64,000 nt of DNA from Metabacillus sp. KUDC1714 (GCF_014217835.1 NZ_CP055263.1:4529501-4593500), one strand, 5' to 3'. Shown: positions 8,503 to 19,393, counted from the first letter of the stretch. Translations and numbers: made by a program. The notes: generated by a model not told the origin, from the letters alone.

Positions 8503-10269
8503 ATGAAGCATCTAATCTCATATCTTTCAACCAGGTATAGAAACTTAAAAATTAAGTATAAGTTAATCGTTTTTATTTCGATTATCATGGTTGTTTGTTT
8601 AGCATTTATCGTAGTCGGATTTAAATATGCTTTTTCTAGTTATGATGAACAAATTTACCGCAAATCATCACAAGTCTTAATCATGTCCTCTAATCGGATT
8701 GAAGACGAATTAAAAAATATTGAGGAAGTAACATATAAGATTCTAACTGACAATGTTATTCAAAATGCATTAATCAAAACGAAAGACGAAGTATCTAAAT
8801 ACGAGCAATATCAAATTGAAAGAGAGATTTGGGAAAAGTTAACAAGTTATGTTGGAGCAGAGAAGTATATTCAATCCATTCACCTATTTGATGTAAATGG
8901 AACAGAATATCGTGCAGGTGGCACACCATCGTCTCTATTATATAAGCATAAAGAAGAAATGATCACCAAAGCTAAAGCTGGCGATGGGAGTAATGTGTGG
9001 GTTTCGCTTAAAGATTCGAAGAATTCAATTTTTTCAACAAGACAGTTAAAATCATCTCGGAATTTAAGTCTTGAGGAATTAGGAACCTTAGTAATTGAAA
9101 TTAAATTAGATGAAATTGTTAAAGAACTCCCTAGAGAGTGGGAAGGGCAAGAAGGTATTATTATCATCTCAAAAGGTGAAGACATCTTTTTTACGGAAAA
9201 GCCTTTTACCCATCTAGATAAACTTAATTTTACAGTGAATACTAATCAAGGCTATCAATTCCAAAAAGTGTATGGCAGAAGTTTCTTCGTGACACATTCA
9301 AAATCCCCGTATGCAAATTGGACATATTGGAATGTGATACCATTCGGAACGATGTTTGCCAAGGTAACGGCTATAAAATTTGTGGTGATTTTTTTATTCC
9401 TTTCACTCTTTTTAAGTGCGATTTATTTAGTTATTCAGTTTTCGAAACGAATCACAAATCCGATCGAAAATTTAGTATCCGCCATGAAATATGTCCAAAA
9501 TGGAGATTTTAAAGTTGCTGATACCTTTAAGCCCTCACAGGTTCATGATGAGGTTGGAATTCTCCATCGGAATTTTTTCGTCATGATCGAGCGAATTAAT
9601 GAGCTTATTAAAGAAAATTATGAAAAGCAGCTTTTAGTTAAAGATACTGAATTTAAAGCTTTACAGTCTCAAATAAATCCACATTTTTTATATAATACTC
9701 TCGAATCAATCAATTGGTTAGCAAAGATTAATAAACAACAGCAAATATCTAAAATGGTAGAATCTCTTGGCTATTTATTACGGAATGCTATTAGTTTAAA
9801 AGATGATGTCATCACAGTGCAAGAAGAGATCGAAATGGTCGAACATTATGTAACCATTCAACGATTCCGTTTTGAAGAACGTTTGGATTTTCATTTATCG
9901 ATTCATGAAGATGTTAAGGAATGTGTGCTACCTAAGCTTATTGTTCAACCATTGGTTGAAAATGCGATTCATTATGCATTAGAAATGATGATTGAGCCGT
10001 GTATGATTAGTGTTTCAGCATATAAAAACGGTGATTTGCTTCACATCTTTGTTGAAGATAATGGCATTGGTATGGACGAGCAGCAGCTTGAAAGCGTGAG
10101 AAAAGGTGAAATCAAAACGAGAGGTAATGGAATAGGATTACGTAATATCGACTCTAGAATTAAGTTCGTCTTTGGTAATCAATATGGTTTACAGATTGAC
10201 AGTAAGATCAATAAAGGAACAAAGGTACTCATTGTCATACCATATCAAACGAGGTGGGACTATGCATAA
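8503..10269 (+). CDS. yesM: YesM-type sensor histidine kinase
   Basis: Membrane sensor of the YesM/YesN two-component pair, which in Bacillus responds to plant cell-wall sugars. With the ATG at 8503 it has 588 residues: membrane segment about 21-41, extracellular sensor domain about 45-285, second membrane segment about 288-312, HAMP about 313-365, then a His_kinase domain with phospho-acceptor H394 in INPHFLYNTLE and an HATPase domain with VENAIHYALE and EDNGIGMD motifs. A longer frame starts at 8380, but AAAGGGG lies 12 bases before 8503 and no better site is seen further up. Its last eight bases overlap yesN, so the two are translationally coupled. Confidence 0.9.
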   Translation: MKHLISYLSTRYRNLKIKYKLIVFISIIMVVCLAFIVVGFKYAFSSYDEQIYRKSSQVLIMSSNRIEDELKNIEEVTYKILTDNVIQNALIKTKDEVSKYEQYQIEREIWEKLTSYVGAEKYIQSIHLFDVNGTEYRAGGTPSSLLYKHKEEMITKAKAGDGSNVWVSLKDSKNSIFSTRQLKSSRNLSLEELGTLVIEIKLDEIVKELPREWEGQEGIIIISKGEDIFFTEKPFTHLDKLNFTVNTNQGYQFQKVYGRSFFVTHSKSPYANWTYWNVIPFGTMFAKVTAIKFVVIFLFLSLFLSAIYLVIQFSKRITNPIENLVSAMKYVQNGDFKVADTFKPSQVHDEVGILHRNFFVMIERINELIKENYEKQLLVKDTEFKALQSQINPHFLYNTLESINWLAKINKQQQISKMVESLGYLLRNAISLKDDVITVQEEIEMVEHYVTIQRFRFEERLDFHLSIHEDVKECVLPKLIVQPLVENAIHYALEMMIEPCMISVSAYKNGDLLHIFVEDNGIGMDEQQLESVRKGEIKTRGNGIGLRNIDSRIKFVFGNQYGLQIDSKINKGTKVLIVIPYQTRWDYA

Positions 10270-11806
10270 AGTATTATTAGTTGATGATGAGAGAATTATA
10301 TTAGAAGGGATTTCAAGCATCATAGACTGGGAGGAAATAGGGACTGAATTAATCGGAACAGCAAGAAATGGTCTTGAAGCCTATGACATCATTATAAAAG
10401 AGCTCCCAGACATTGTCATTTGTGATATTAAGATGCCTGGATTAAACGGACTTGAATTAGTTAAGAGAGTATCAAAAGAACACCCTTTTATTAAATTTAT
10501 CATCCTATCGGGCTTTAGTGAATTCGACTATGCTAAACAAGCAATGGAATATGGTGTGAAACATTATCTGTTAAAGCCGTGTAATGAGAATATCATTATT
10601 GATGCAATGAAAAATGTAATCAATGAATTAACGAGTGAAGAAAATAGAGAACGGTTTTTATTGGATATGAAAAGCCGTCTTGAACAAATACAGCCTTATG
10701 TTAAAAAACAATTGCTAAAAGAATTTATAACAAGTAAAACTGATGGTAACAGGGGTATTCAATTTTATGAAAAGCTTTTTCATATTAATTTTCAAGAAGA
10801 GGAAATTAGGTTGATTGTGTTTCGACTAGAGGGAGACTATCATTATGAACATATGTTTGTTATTGAAAACCTAGGAGAAGATCTTTTTGCCCCATCGATT
10901 TTATCAACAAATATAGGAGAATATGTTTTGTTTCTTGTAAATGATGACAACTTTTCAAGCCTGCAGGAAAAGATCGAACAACTAAGAACTCATTTCTATG
11001 AAATCTATGAAATGGATATGACTGTTGCAATTAGTGAGGTTGATTCTATCTCACAGGCAAGAAGACTCTATTTAGAAGCACTTGAATGCTTGAATCATCG
11101 CTTTTATTTAGGTGAAGGAAGTATTATAACTAAAAGTGATATTCGCCATGAAAAACAACTTTATAATTTTGATTACGATGGACAAAGTCTTTGTCTGTTA
11201 ATAAAGTCAGGGAATTGGGAAAAGGTAGAGTGTGAAATTTCTGGTTTTTTTCATGATTTAACCGAAAGAATGCTTTCTACAAGTTTAACCCGTTCCTATG
11301 TCATGCAGCTATTTTTACTAGTGATACAAAGCTCAGATTCAAAAGGAATTCAAAATTATATGGAAAAAATGTCTTCATTAATGGATATGGATACAATTCA
11401 GCAAATGAAAGAATTTTTTGTTATGATTGCACATGAGATTACTCAGGTTCATTATGAAAGGCACAAATCCAACCACTCAGCAGTCATTCATAGCATGATG
11501 GACCTTGTTCATAAGCATCTTGGGGATACTGAGCTTTCACTTAAATGGGTAGCAAACAAAGTATACATGAATGCTGATTATTTAGGTAAGTTGTTTAAAC
11601 AGGAAACCGGAGAGAAATTTTCAAGCTATGTTACACAGGTTCGAATTAATAAAGCAATTGAACAGATAGAGCTGATGGATGATGTGAAGGTGTTCACACT
11701 AGCTGAAATGATTGGATTTGGTGATAATCCACAATATTTTAGTCAGGTGTTTAAGAAATATACTGGATTTTCTCCATCAGAATATCGAAAAGCATATTTA
11801 CAATAA
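10262..11806 (+). CDS. yesN: YesN-type response regulator, REC plus AraC HTH
   Basis: A 514-residue DNA-binding regulator paired with YesM. The receiver domain spans about 1-120 with acidic residues D9-D10, phospho-acceptor D55 (VICDIKMPG) and K105 (YLLKP). A long middle region of unknown fold follows. The C-terminal AraC/XylS double helix-turn-helix (about 415-512) has the family ending IGFGDNPQYFSQVFKKYTGFSPSEYR. The start is the ATG within the yesM stop region, preceded by GAGGTG. It should activate the importer and hydrolase genes downstream; its binding site is not recognisable by eye. A perfect 14-bp terminator hairpin follows. Confidence 0.93.
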   Translation: MHKVLLVDDERIILEGISSIIDWEEIGTELIGTARNGLEAYDIIIKELPDIVICDIKMPGLNGLELVKRVSKEHPFIKFIILSGFSEFDYAKQAMEYGVKHYLLKPCNENIIIDAMKNVINELTSEENRERFLLDMKSRLEQIQPYVKKQLLKEFITSKTDGNRGIQFYEKLFHINFQEEEIRLIVFRLEGDYHYEHMFVIENLGEDLFAPSILSTNIGEYVLFLVNDDNFSSLQEKIEQLRTHFYEIYEMDMTVAISEVDSISQARRLYLEALECLNHRFYLGEGSIITKSDIRHEKQLYNFDYDGQSLCLLIKSGNWEKVECEISGFFHDLTERMLSTSLTRSYVMQLFLLVIQSSDSKGIQNYMEKMSSLMDMDTIQQMKEFFVMIAHEITQVHYERHKSNHSAVIHSMMDLVHKHLGDTELSLKWVANKVYMNADYLGKLFKQETGEKFSSYVTQVRINKAIEQIELMDDVKVFTLAEMIGFGDNPQYFSQVFKKYTGFSPSEYRKAYLQ

Positions 11807-11810
11807 TTTA

Positions 11811-11856
11811 AACTCATTATCTAATTTCGCTTATTTAGATAATGAGTTTTTTTGTT
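11811..11856 (+). terminator. Rho-independent terminator after yesN
   Basis: AACTCATTATCTAA (11811-11824) and TTAGATAATGAGTT (11835-11848) are perfect complements, followed by T7. Confidence 0.9.
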
Positions 11857-11857
11857 T

Positions 11858-11912
11858 TGGAAACTATATAATTCTAGTAAAGTGGCTAAACACTCTAAAA
11901 TCCTGCTCCAAA
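11858..11912. repeat. Dispersed repeat, family 1, truncated copy C
   Basis: GGAAACTATATAATTCTAG, GTGGCTAA and CCTGCTCC match the 5' part of copies A and B in order, then the match stops. It is a decayed 5' fragment placed, like the others, right after a terminator. Confidence 0.6.
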
Positions 11913-12026
11913 GTCTATGAATAGGATTAAAGAACAATGTTTCAATGGTAAGAATACTCTGTTTTTTAAACATAGATAACTGATTTTTAAATTCAAATCG
12001 TGTGAAAAAGCCTATAAAATATACCT

Positions 12027-12040
12027 TGTAAGCGTTAACA
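12027..12040. promoter_or_regulatory. cre site (CcpA) upstream of the first binding-protein gene
   Basis: TGTAAGCGTTAACA matches the consensus TGWNANCGNTNWCA at all positions. It lies about 25 bases before the start codon, downstream of a TATAAA-like -10 at 12013, a position typical for repression or roadblock by CcpA. Confidence 0.8.
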
Positions 12041-12065
12041 GGATAATGAAAAGGGGGATATAGAA

Positions 12066-13376
12066 ATGAAGAAGTTTCTGTTTTTGTTGCTATCAGTTGT
12101 AATGGTATTTTCTTTAGCGGCATGTAGTGGAAGTAGTTCATCTGGTGGATCTAGTTCTGGTTCTGATAGTGGTAAAGGTGATGGTGAAGACGAAAAAGTT
12201 ACACTCCGCATTGCTTGGTGGGGTTCTCAACCAAGACATGACTATACACTTGAGGTAATAAAAATGTATGAGGAGCAAAATCCGAATGTGAAAATCCAAG
12301 CTGAATATGCAAGCTGGGATGATTATTGGAAAAAGCTAGCTCCACAAGCATCAGCTCAACAATTACCAGATATTATTCAAATGGATCTTTCTTACTTCTC
12401 CCAATATGCTGAAAATGGACAGTTAGCAGACTTAACACCATTTTTAGATAAACAAATTGATGTAACAAATTTCAGTGATAATATCATTGATGGTGGGAAA
12501 CTCGGTGATAAATTATATGGATTTAACGCTGGGGTAAATGTTGTTGGCTTCCATTATGATCCTGAGTTGTTGAAAAAAGTAGGGGTAGATTCCCTAGATG
12601 AGAATTGGACATGGGATGATTATAAGGAATTGGCTAAAAAAGCAAAAGATACAGGCGTATTTGTTGATACAGGAATGAAAGCAGATGTATTTTTTAACTA
12701 TTATTTAAGAACATTAGGAAAATCACTTTATAGTAAAGACGGTACTACTTTAGGTTATGATGATGATCAGTTATTTGTAGATTTCTTTGAAATGACTTCA
12801 AATATGGTAAAAGATGGTGTTGTACCAACTCCAGATTATTTAGCTCAATTAAAAGGGATTGAAGATGATCCAGTTGTTACGAAAGATGCACTTGGAATTT
12901 GGCAATGGTCCAACCAATTTGTAGGTTTACAACAAGTTGCAAATAGACCATTAGGCATTCATCCTATGCCAGGGCCAGGAACAAAAGAAGGCTTATACTT
13001 AAAACCTAGTATGTTCTGGTCGGTTGCAAATAATTCTAAGCACCAAGAAGAAGCTGCGAAATTCATTGATTTCTTTGTAAATGATATTGAGGCTAATAAA
13101 CTGATTTTGGGTGAGCGTGGTATTCCTGGTTCATCTGCAGTCAAAGAGGCGCTTAAACCTGAACTATCTCCTGAACAAGTTCAAGTATTTGATAGTGTAG
13201 AATGGGCTGAACAAAATAGTTCAGAATTCGATGGTCCAGACCCAATTGGTGCTGGAGAAGTAATCGAACTTCTTGATAGTTTGTCAGAGCAAATGAATTA
13301 TGGTCAGCTTGAGGTTAAAGATGCTGCAAAACAGTTTAGACAACAGGCAGAAAGCATTTTGTCTCAAAATAAATAA
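12066..13376 (+). CDS. yesO: Extracellular oligosaccharide-binding lipoprotein (ABC importer)
   Basis: Substrate-binding component of a CUT1-family sugar ABC importer, anchored outside the membrane by lipid. The signal peptide has a clear lipobox (SLAAC, C20), followed by a Ser/Gly-rich linker. The mature part starts TLRIAWWGSQPRHDYT and fits family 1 extracellular solute-binding proteins over 436 residues. Next to the yesPQ-like permeases and rhamnogalacturonan hydrolases the ligand is most likely a rhamnogalacturonan oligosaccharide. A paralogue is encoded at 16298. It has its own promoter region with a perfect cre site. A stable stem-loop after the stop probably limits read-through into the permease genes. 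Confidence 0.92.
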   Translation: MKKFLFLLLSVVMVFSLAACSGSSSSGGSSSGSDSGKGDGEDEKVTLRIAWWGSQPRHDYTLEVIKMYEEQNPNVKIQAEYASWDDYWKKLAPQASAQQLPDIIQMDLSYFSQYAENGQLADLTPFLDKQIDVTNFSDNIIDGGKLGDKLYGFNAGVNVVGFHYDPELLKKVGVDSLDENWTWDDYKELAKKAKDTGVFVDTGMKADVFFNYYLRTLGKSLYSKDGTTLGYDDDQLFVDFFEMTSNMVKDGVVPTPDYLAQLKGIEDDPVVTKDALGIWQWSNQFVGLQQVANRPLGIHPMPGPGTKEGLYLKPSMFWSVANNSKHQEEAAKFIDFFVNDIEANKLILGERGIPGSSAVKEALKPELSPEQVQVFDSVEWAEQNSSEFDGPDPIGAGEVIELLDSLSEQMNYGQLEVKDAAKQFRQQAESILSQNK

Positions 13377-13387
13377 TTGTAGATTCA

Positions 13388-13422
13388 TACGATAGCTGAT
13401 CATCATTCGATCAGCTATCGTA
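13388..13422 (+). promoter_or_regulatory. Intercistronic stem-loop between binding protein and permease genes
   Basis: TACGATAGCTGATC (13388-13401) and GATCAGCTATCGTA (13409-13422) form a perfect 14-bp stem with a 7-base loop. No U run follows. Such structures often protect the upstream mRNA end, giving more binding protein than permease. Confidence 0.75.
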
Positions 13423-13464
13423 CTTTAAATGACAAGTGATTTTCTTAAGAAAGGAAATGATAGT

Positions 13465-14364
13465 ATGAGTGCCCGTGCTATAAAGCAAAATTTGGGAGGA
13501 TACTTGTTTATAGGTCCCTTTGTTATTGGATTCCTAGCATTTACGTTTATCCCAATTATAACCTCACTGTATTTATCGTTTACTAGTTATAATATGTTTT
13601 CAACTCCATCATGGATAGGGCTGGAAAATTATAAAAAAATGTTTACTGCTGATCCAAGATACTGGCAATCACTTAAAGTTACACTTATTTATGTACTTGC
13701 AGGAGTCCCTTTAAGACTCGGATTTGCTCTTTTAGTTGCAATGATTTTAAATACTACGTCTAGAGCAGTAGGCCTATACAGATCATTATTTTATTTACCC
13801 TCATTAATAGGAGGTAGTGTGGCAGTTGCGATCATGTGGCGTAATATCTTCGGTGACGAAGGAATTGTTAACATTCTTTTAGGTTTATTAGGAATTCCGG
13901 ACGTACGCTGGTTTGGTGACCCGACAGCTGCACTGTGGATGCTTATCTTTTTATCTGTTTGGCAATTTGGATCTTCAATGTTAATTTTCTTAGCAGGCTT
14001 AAAAAGTATTCCTATGAGCTACTATGAAGCAGCAAGTGTTGATGGAGCTAACTATTGGCAAAAATTCACAAAGATTACATTACCGATGTTAAGTCCAGTT
14101 ATCTTATTTAATACAATTATGCAAACAATTGCTGCATTTATGACCTTTGTTCCTGCGTTTATCATTTCAAAAGGTACTGGTGGTCCTTTAGATGGTACAC
14201 TTCTTTATTCGCTTTATCTCTTTATTCAAGGTTTTGAATTCTTTAATATGGGATATGCCTCTGCAATGGCATGGATTATGTTGATTATCGTCGGGATCTT
14301 AACCGCAATTATCTTTTTTACATCCAAGTACTGGGTTCACTATGAATCTGAAGGGGGGAAATAA
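13465..14364 (+). CDS. yesP: Sugar ABC transporter permease, MalF type
   Basis: First membrane subunit of the oligosaccharide importer, 299 residues with the usual six membrane segments. The segment YLFIGPFVIGFLAFTFIPII forms the first helix, and the ATPase-contacting EAA loop reads YYEAASVDGANYWQKFTKITLP (about residues 192-213). The ATG at 13465 is chosen because AGAAAGGA lies nine bases upstream; a longer frame from 13429 begins close to the stem-loop without a good ribosome site. It precedes the second permease gene by three bases. No ATPase gene is nearby; in Bacillus the shared MsmX ATPase usually serves such importers. Confidence 0.92.
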   Translation: MSARAIKQNLGGYLFIGPFVIGFLAFTFIPIITSLYLSFTSYNMFSTPSWIGLENYKKMFTADPRYWQSLKVTLIYVLAGVPLRLGFALLVAMILNTTSRAVGLYRSLFYLPSLIGGSVAVAIMWRNIFGDEGIVNILLGLLGIPDVRWFGDPTAALWMLIFLSVWQFGSSMLIFLAGLKSIPMSYYEAASVDGANYWQKFTKITLPMLSPVILFNTIMQTIAAFMTFVPAFIISKGTGGPLDGTLLYSLYLFIQGFEFFNMGYASAMAWIMLIIVGILTAIIFFTSKYWVHYESEGGK

Positions 14365-14367
14365 CAG

Positions 14368-15261
14368 ATGAAGACAAATGCAAATCTTAAAACAATAACC
14401 AATCCTCAAAGAATTAGTGTTCCGCGAATAAAATCTGCAAAGTGGTGGGTTTATCATTTACTCGTTGGGGGCTTTGCATTATTAATGCTTTATCCTGTTA
14501 TATGGCTCTTAATGAGTTCATTCAAACCTAGTGAAATGATCTTTGTTACAGCTAAGTCCCTTATTCCTGATCCATGGATTTTAGATAACTTTTCCAAAGG
14601 ATGGGAAGGGATTGGGGGCAACTCATTCGGTGTCTTCATTAAAAATACAGTCGTTCTTGTTATTTTCACAATGATTGGCCAAGTCATTTCCTCCGCATTT
14701 ATTGCTTTCGGCTTTGCAAGAATGAATTTCTTTGGAAAAGGCTTTTGGTTTGCTATCATGATGGTTACATTGATGCTTCCTTATGAGGTTGTAATGATTC
14801 CTCAGTATATTATTTTCTCAAAACTAGGTTGGCTCGATTCAATTAAACCAATTGTTATTCCAGCGTACTTTGGACATCCGTTCTTTATTTTCTTATTGGT
14901 ACAATTTATCCGTACAATTCCTAGAGAACTAGATGAGGCGGCAACAATTGATGGATGTAACACATTTAAGATTTTTTATAAAATTATCCTACCATTAATT
15001 AGACCAGCATTAGCAACTGCTGCTATCTTTTCTTTCTACTGGACATGGGATAATTTGCTCGGACCTGTGCTTTATTTAAACAGTCCTGATAAATACACTG
15101 TATCAATGGCATTAAATATGTTTTTAAGTAATGAAACCGTTTCTAACTGGGGTGCAATGTTTGCGATGTCGATCGTTACGTTAATTCCTGTATTTGTTGT
15201 CTTCTTCTTATTCCAACGACATGTTGTTGAAGGGATTAGCACAAGCGGTTTAAAAGGTTAA
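14368..15261 (+). CDS. yesQ: Sugar ABC transporter permease, MalG type
   Basis: Second membrane subunit of the importer, 297 residues. About six membrane segments are visible, starting with [21 protein letters not shown] after a 25-residue cytoplasmic N-terminus. The EAA loop that docks the ATPase reads [23 protein letters not shown]. The start is three bases after the upstream permease stop, with AAGGGGGG as ribosome site, so the two are made together. The C-terminus [13 protein letters not shown] is the usual one for MalG-like CUT1 permeases. Substrate is inferred from neighbours as rhamnogalacturonan oligosaccharides. Confidence 0.93.
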   Translation: MKTNANLKTITNPQRISVPRIKSAKWWVYHLLVGGFALLMLYPVIWLLMSSFKPSEMIFVTAKSLIPDPWILDNFSKGWEGIGGNSFGVFIKNTVVLVIFTMIGQVISSAFIAFGFARMNFFGKGFWFAIMMVTLMLPYEVVMIPQYIIFSKLGWLDSIKPIVIPAYFGHPFFIFLLVQFIRTIPRELDEAATIDGCNTFKIFYKIILPLIRPALATAAIFSFYWTWDNLLGPVLYLNSPDKYTVSMALNMFLSNETVSNWGAMFAMSIVTLIPVFVVFFLFQRHVVEGISTSGLKG

Positions 15262-15380
15262 GGGTAAAAAAGGGTGAGAATAAAAGGGATTGATCACACA
15301 TTCTTCACCCGATTATTCATGATACAGCTTAAGTCATGCCATGTGGTGAACCATGAATAAGAAGAATGAGGAGGATTAGA

Positions 15381-16049
15381 ATGGAAACAACAGGATTTAT
15401 GGGTGGGTTAAACAGTATTCTGGAATGGATTTCAAGGTTAGCTCTTTTGAATCTTTTATGGATATTCTTTTCACTGCTTGGATTCATTATTTTTGGCTTC
15501 TTTCCTGCAACGGCAGCAATGTTTGCTGTCGTTCGTAAATGGGCATTAGGTGAAATGGAAATTCCCGTTTTTAAAACATTCTGGAGTTCATATAAAAAGG
15601 AGTTTATAAAAGGCAATATTCTCGGGTCAATTATTATGTTAATGGGTGTTGTATTACTGATTGATTTTCTTTTCCTACAACTAGCTGCACAGTCAATCCA
15701 GAATCTTTTATTAGTTCCATTTTACATTATTTCAATTATATTTGTTTGTATGCTATTTTATATTTTTCCTATGTTTGTTCATTATGAGATGAAGACCTTT
15801 GATATAATAAAAAATTCATTTTTTGTTATGATTTACAATCCATTTGCTACTCTTTTGATTCTAGTAGGTAGTGTTGGATTATTATTATTACTTTCATACG
15901 CTCCCCCTCTACTTATAATCTGTAGTGGTAATGTTTTAGCATTAGCAATCACGAAGCCTGCAAACAACGCCTTCAATAAAATGAATCGAAAGCACCAAAC
16001 AATATTGAAAAATAGTAAATCGAACGTAATTAGCGAAAGAGGATTTTGA
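15381..16049 (+). CDS. yesL: YesL-family membrane protein (DUF624)
   Basis: A 222-residue integral membrane protein of the YesL/DUF624 family, which accompanies sugar ABC importers and YesMN regulators in Firmicutes. Four to five hydrophobic segments are visible, starting with a motif GGLNSILEWISRLALLNLLW near the N-terminus and LLGFIIFGFFPATAAMFAVVRKW in the first hairpin, characteristic of the family. The molecular role is unknown. The start at 15381 follows GAGGAGG by six bases; a slightly longer frame begins inside that ribosome site. The terminator stem overlaps the stop codon. It lies 119 bases after the permease gene in the same direction. Confidence 0.88.
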   Translation: METTGFMGGLNSILEWISRLALLNLLWIFFSLLGFIIFGFFPATAAMFAVVRKWALGEMEIPVFKTFWSSYKKEFIKGNILGSIIMLMGVVLLIDFLFLQLAAQSIQNLLLVPFYIISIIFVCMLFYIFPMFVHYEMKTFDIIKNSFFVMIYNPFATLLILVGSVGLLLLLSYAPPLLIICSGNVLALAITKPANNAFNKMNRKHQTILKNSKSNVISERGF

Positions 16050-16070
16050 TCTTTCGCTTAGTGCTTTTTT
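16032..16070 (+). terminator. Terminator overlapping the yesL stop
   Basis: AGCGAAAGA (16032-16040) pairs with TCTTTCGCT (16050-16058), with T6 a few bases on. It ends the first import transcript and makes the next binding-protein gene a separate unit. Confidence 0.7.
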
Positions 16071-16263
16071 GGACTTATCTTTCTAGAAAGGAGCCCATGC
16101 TTAACAATCCAAGGGTGTAGACCTATAGGAAATAAATGATTACAATAATACTAGGTTAATAGATATTTTTGCTGATAGTATAATAAAGGATTCCTCTGTT
16201 TTTTAAACAATTTTATCTAGTTATTATATTAAAAATAATTCTTTGACCTATTAAACTTTTATG

Positions 16264-16277
16264 TGTAAGCACTTACA
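16264..16277. promoter_or_regulatory. cre-like palindrome upstream of the second binding-protein gene
   Basis: TGTAAGCACTTACA differs from the cre consensus only in the central CG and has perfect 6-bp arms (TGTAAG and CTTACA). It lies about 20 bases before the start codon, the same place as the cre of the paralogue. Confidence 0.65.
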
Positions 16278-16282
16278 TATAA

Positions 16283-17596
<1,314 letters not shown>

Positions 17597-17637
17597 AGAC
17601 TTAGGATAGTAGGATTAAGTAATGGGGGGATAATAGT

Positions 17638-18672
17638 ATGCCAAAACTTCAATTTGATGAAGCGGAAATTCGTCAACTAATCGATCTTGTAGTGGAACGT
17701 ACATTTCAAATGGATTTTAACTGGGATTGGCCTGGTGGTGTTGCTTTTTATGGAGTTGCAGAAGCATATGAAGCAACAGAAAAACAAGAATATATCGATC
17801 TATTAAAATCATGGGTGGATGAATGGCTTGAAGATGGATTACCAAAGTTATCAATTAATGGTGTATCGATCGGACATGCACTTATTACACTTTTTAACGT
17901 TACAGAAGATGAGAAATATTTAATTGTAATAAAAGATATGGCAGATTACCTTCAAAATGATGCTCCAAGATTTGCTGATGGAGTATTTCAACATACTGTT
18001 AACTCAGTGAAGGATGTTTTTCCAGAACAGGCTTGGGTCGATACGATGATGATGGCAGGGCTATTTTTATTACGTGTTGGAAAACTACTAAATCGAGAGG
18101 ATTATGTTGAAGACGGACTTAAGCAATATCATGGCCATGAAGACTTCCTTCAAGATCCAATGACAAATCTTTATTATCATGGATGGGACAATATTGCCAA
18201 AAATCATATGTCATCAATTTACTGGGCTCGTGGAAATGGTTGGGCTGCATTAACAATGGCAAAAGCATTGGAGTTAGTTGAGGTTCAGCATCCGTCTTAT
18301 ATGATCATCGATTGCTCATTAAGAGATCAATTAAGTACACTTGTTAGACTCCAGGCTGAATCAGGTTTATGGCACACCATTGTTGATGACCCAACATCAT
18401 ATCTTGAAGTATCAGGTTCATCAGCCATTGCAGCTGCCATTCTTACTAGAGGTACCCTATATAATAAATACACCCAAAAAGCAATCAGTGGAATATTAAA
18501 TGAAATTGAAGAAGATGGAAAAGTGTCTAAAGTTTCAGCTGGTACGGCTGTAATGAAGGATGCGGTTGGATATAAAAATGTACCGTATAAACGTATTCAA
18601 GGATGGGGTCAAGGGTTAGCACTCGTTTTTTTAGCAGAATTATTAAAGACTAGTAAACTTGTTTACAGGTAA
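17638..18672 (+). CDS. yesR: Unsaturated rhamnogalacturonyl hydrolase, GH105
   Basis: A cytosolic (alpha/alpha)6-barrel enzyme that removes the unsaturated galacturonyl residue from rhamnogalacturonan oligosaccharides made by lyases. The 344 residues have no signal peptide. The catalytic Asp is D135 in AWVDTMMMAG, matching D143 of YteR. The substrate-groove motifs YHGWD, WARGNGWAALTMAK and GWGQG, typical of GH105, are present. It follows the second binding protein by 41 bases, so imported oligosaccharides would be processed at once. YesR and YteR are both of this family; length and position favour YesR. Confidence 0.93.
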   Translation: MPKLQFDEAEIRQLIDLVVERTFQMDFNWDWPGGVAFYGVAEAYEATEKQEYIDLLKSWVDEWLEDGLPKLSINGVSIGHALITLFNVTEDEKYLIVIKDMADYLQNDAPRFADGVFQHTVNSVKDVFPEQAWVDTMMMAGLFLLRVGKLLNREDYVEDGLKQYHGHEDFLQDPMTNLYYHGWDNIAKNHMSSIYWARGNGWAALTMAKALELVEVQHPSYMIIDCSLRDQLSTLVRLQAESGLWHTIVDDPTSYLEVSGSSAIAAAILTRGTLYNKYTQKAISGILNEIEEDGKVSKVSAGTAVMKDAVGYKNVPYKRIQGWGQGLALVFLAELLKTSKLVYR

Positions 18673-18715
18673 TCTGTTAAATTATCAATGATCTGCAAGA
18701 AGGAGGAGATTCTAA

Positions 18716-19393
18716 ATGGATTTGAAGAGACAAGCGATCTATTTAGCAGGTGATTCAACTGTGGCAAACTGTCCAAAGCATGAAGCTCCAATGGCTGGAT
18801 GGGGTCAAGTTTTTCAAACCTTTTTTAATGAAAAAATTATTGTTTTTAACGAAGCTCTTGGTGGAAGAAGCTCAAATAGTTTCATAGAGGAAGGAAGACT
18901 CAGGACAATACTAGAACACATTCAGCCAAACGATTACTTATTCATTCAATTCGGACATAATGATCAAAAATTTTATGGGACAGAGCCGTATAGCACATAT
19001 CAATACTATTTAAGTCAATATATAACTGGTGCTCGTGAAAAAGGAGCACATCCAATCCTGCTTACATCCGTACATCGTCGTAAGTTTGATAAAAATGGAA
19101 AACTCGAAAATACATTAGGAGAATATCCTTTAGCCATGATCCAATTAGCTGAAAGGAAGAATGTACCATTAATTGATTTATGGTCAAAAACAAAAAGCCT
19201 TTATGAAGCTTTGGGAGAAGAAGAATCACGGAAATTATTTACGATGTTCCTGCCAAATAAACATCCAAACTATCCTGATGGGATTGAGGATAATACCCAT
19301 TTTTGCGAAGCTGGAGCCTATGAAATAGCAAAGCTCGTCATTGAAGGAATAAAAGAATTAGAATTATCGATTGGATCATATATAACTGACTAA
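18716..19393 (+). CDS. rhgT: Rhamnogalacturonan acetylesterase, SGNH family (CE12)
   Basis: It removes acetyl groups from rhamnogalacturonan. The 225 residues have the SGNH hydrolase blocks: GDST with nucleophile S14, the oxyanion Gly in GGRSS, N82 in FGHND, and the D192/H195 pair in DNTHF. No signal peptide is seen, so it acts inside the cell on imported oligosaccharides, as B. subtilis YesT (RhgT) is thought to do. Ribosome site GGAGGAG precedes the ATG. It lies 43 bases after the GH105 gene and 46 before the galactosidase, so all three are probably one transcript. Confidence 0.92.
   Translation: MDLKRQAIYLAGDSTVANCPKHEAPMAGWGQVFQTFFNEKIIVFNEALGGRSSNSFIEEGRLRTILEHIQPNDYLFIQFGHNDQKFYGTEPYSTYQYYLSQYITGAREKGAHPILLTSVHRRKFDKNGKLENTLGEYPLAMIQLAERKNVPLIDLWSKTKSLYEALGEEESRKLFTMFLPNKHPNYPDGIEDNTHFCEAGAYEIAKLVIEGIKELELSIGSYITD

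Noticed and set aside
13388..13422. Stem-loop read as a rho-independent terminator
   Set aside because: No U run follows the stem, and the permease genes downstream have no separate visible promoter.
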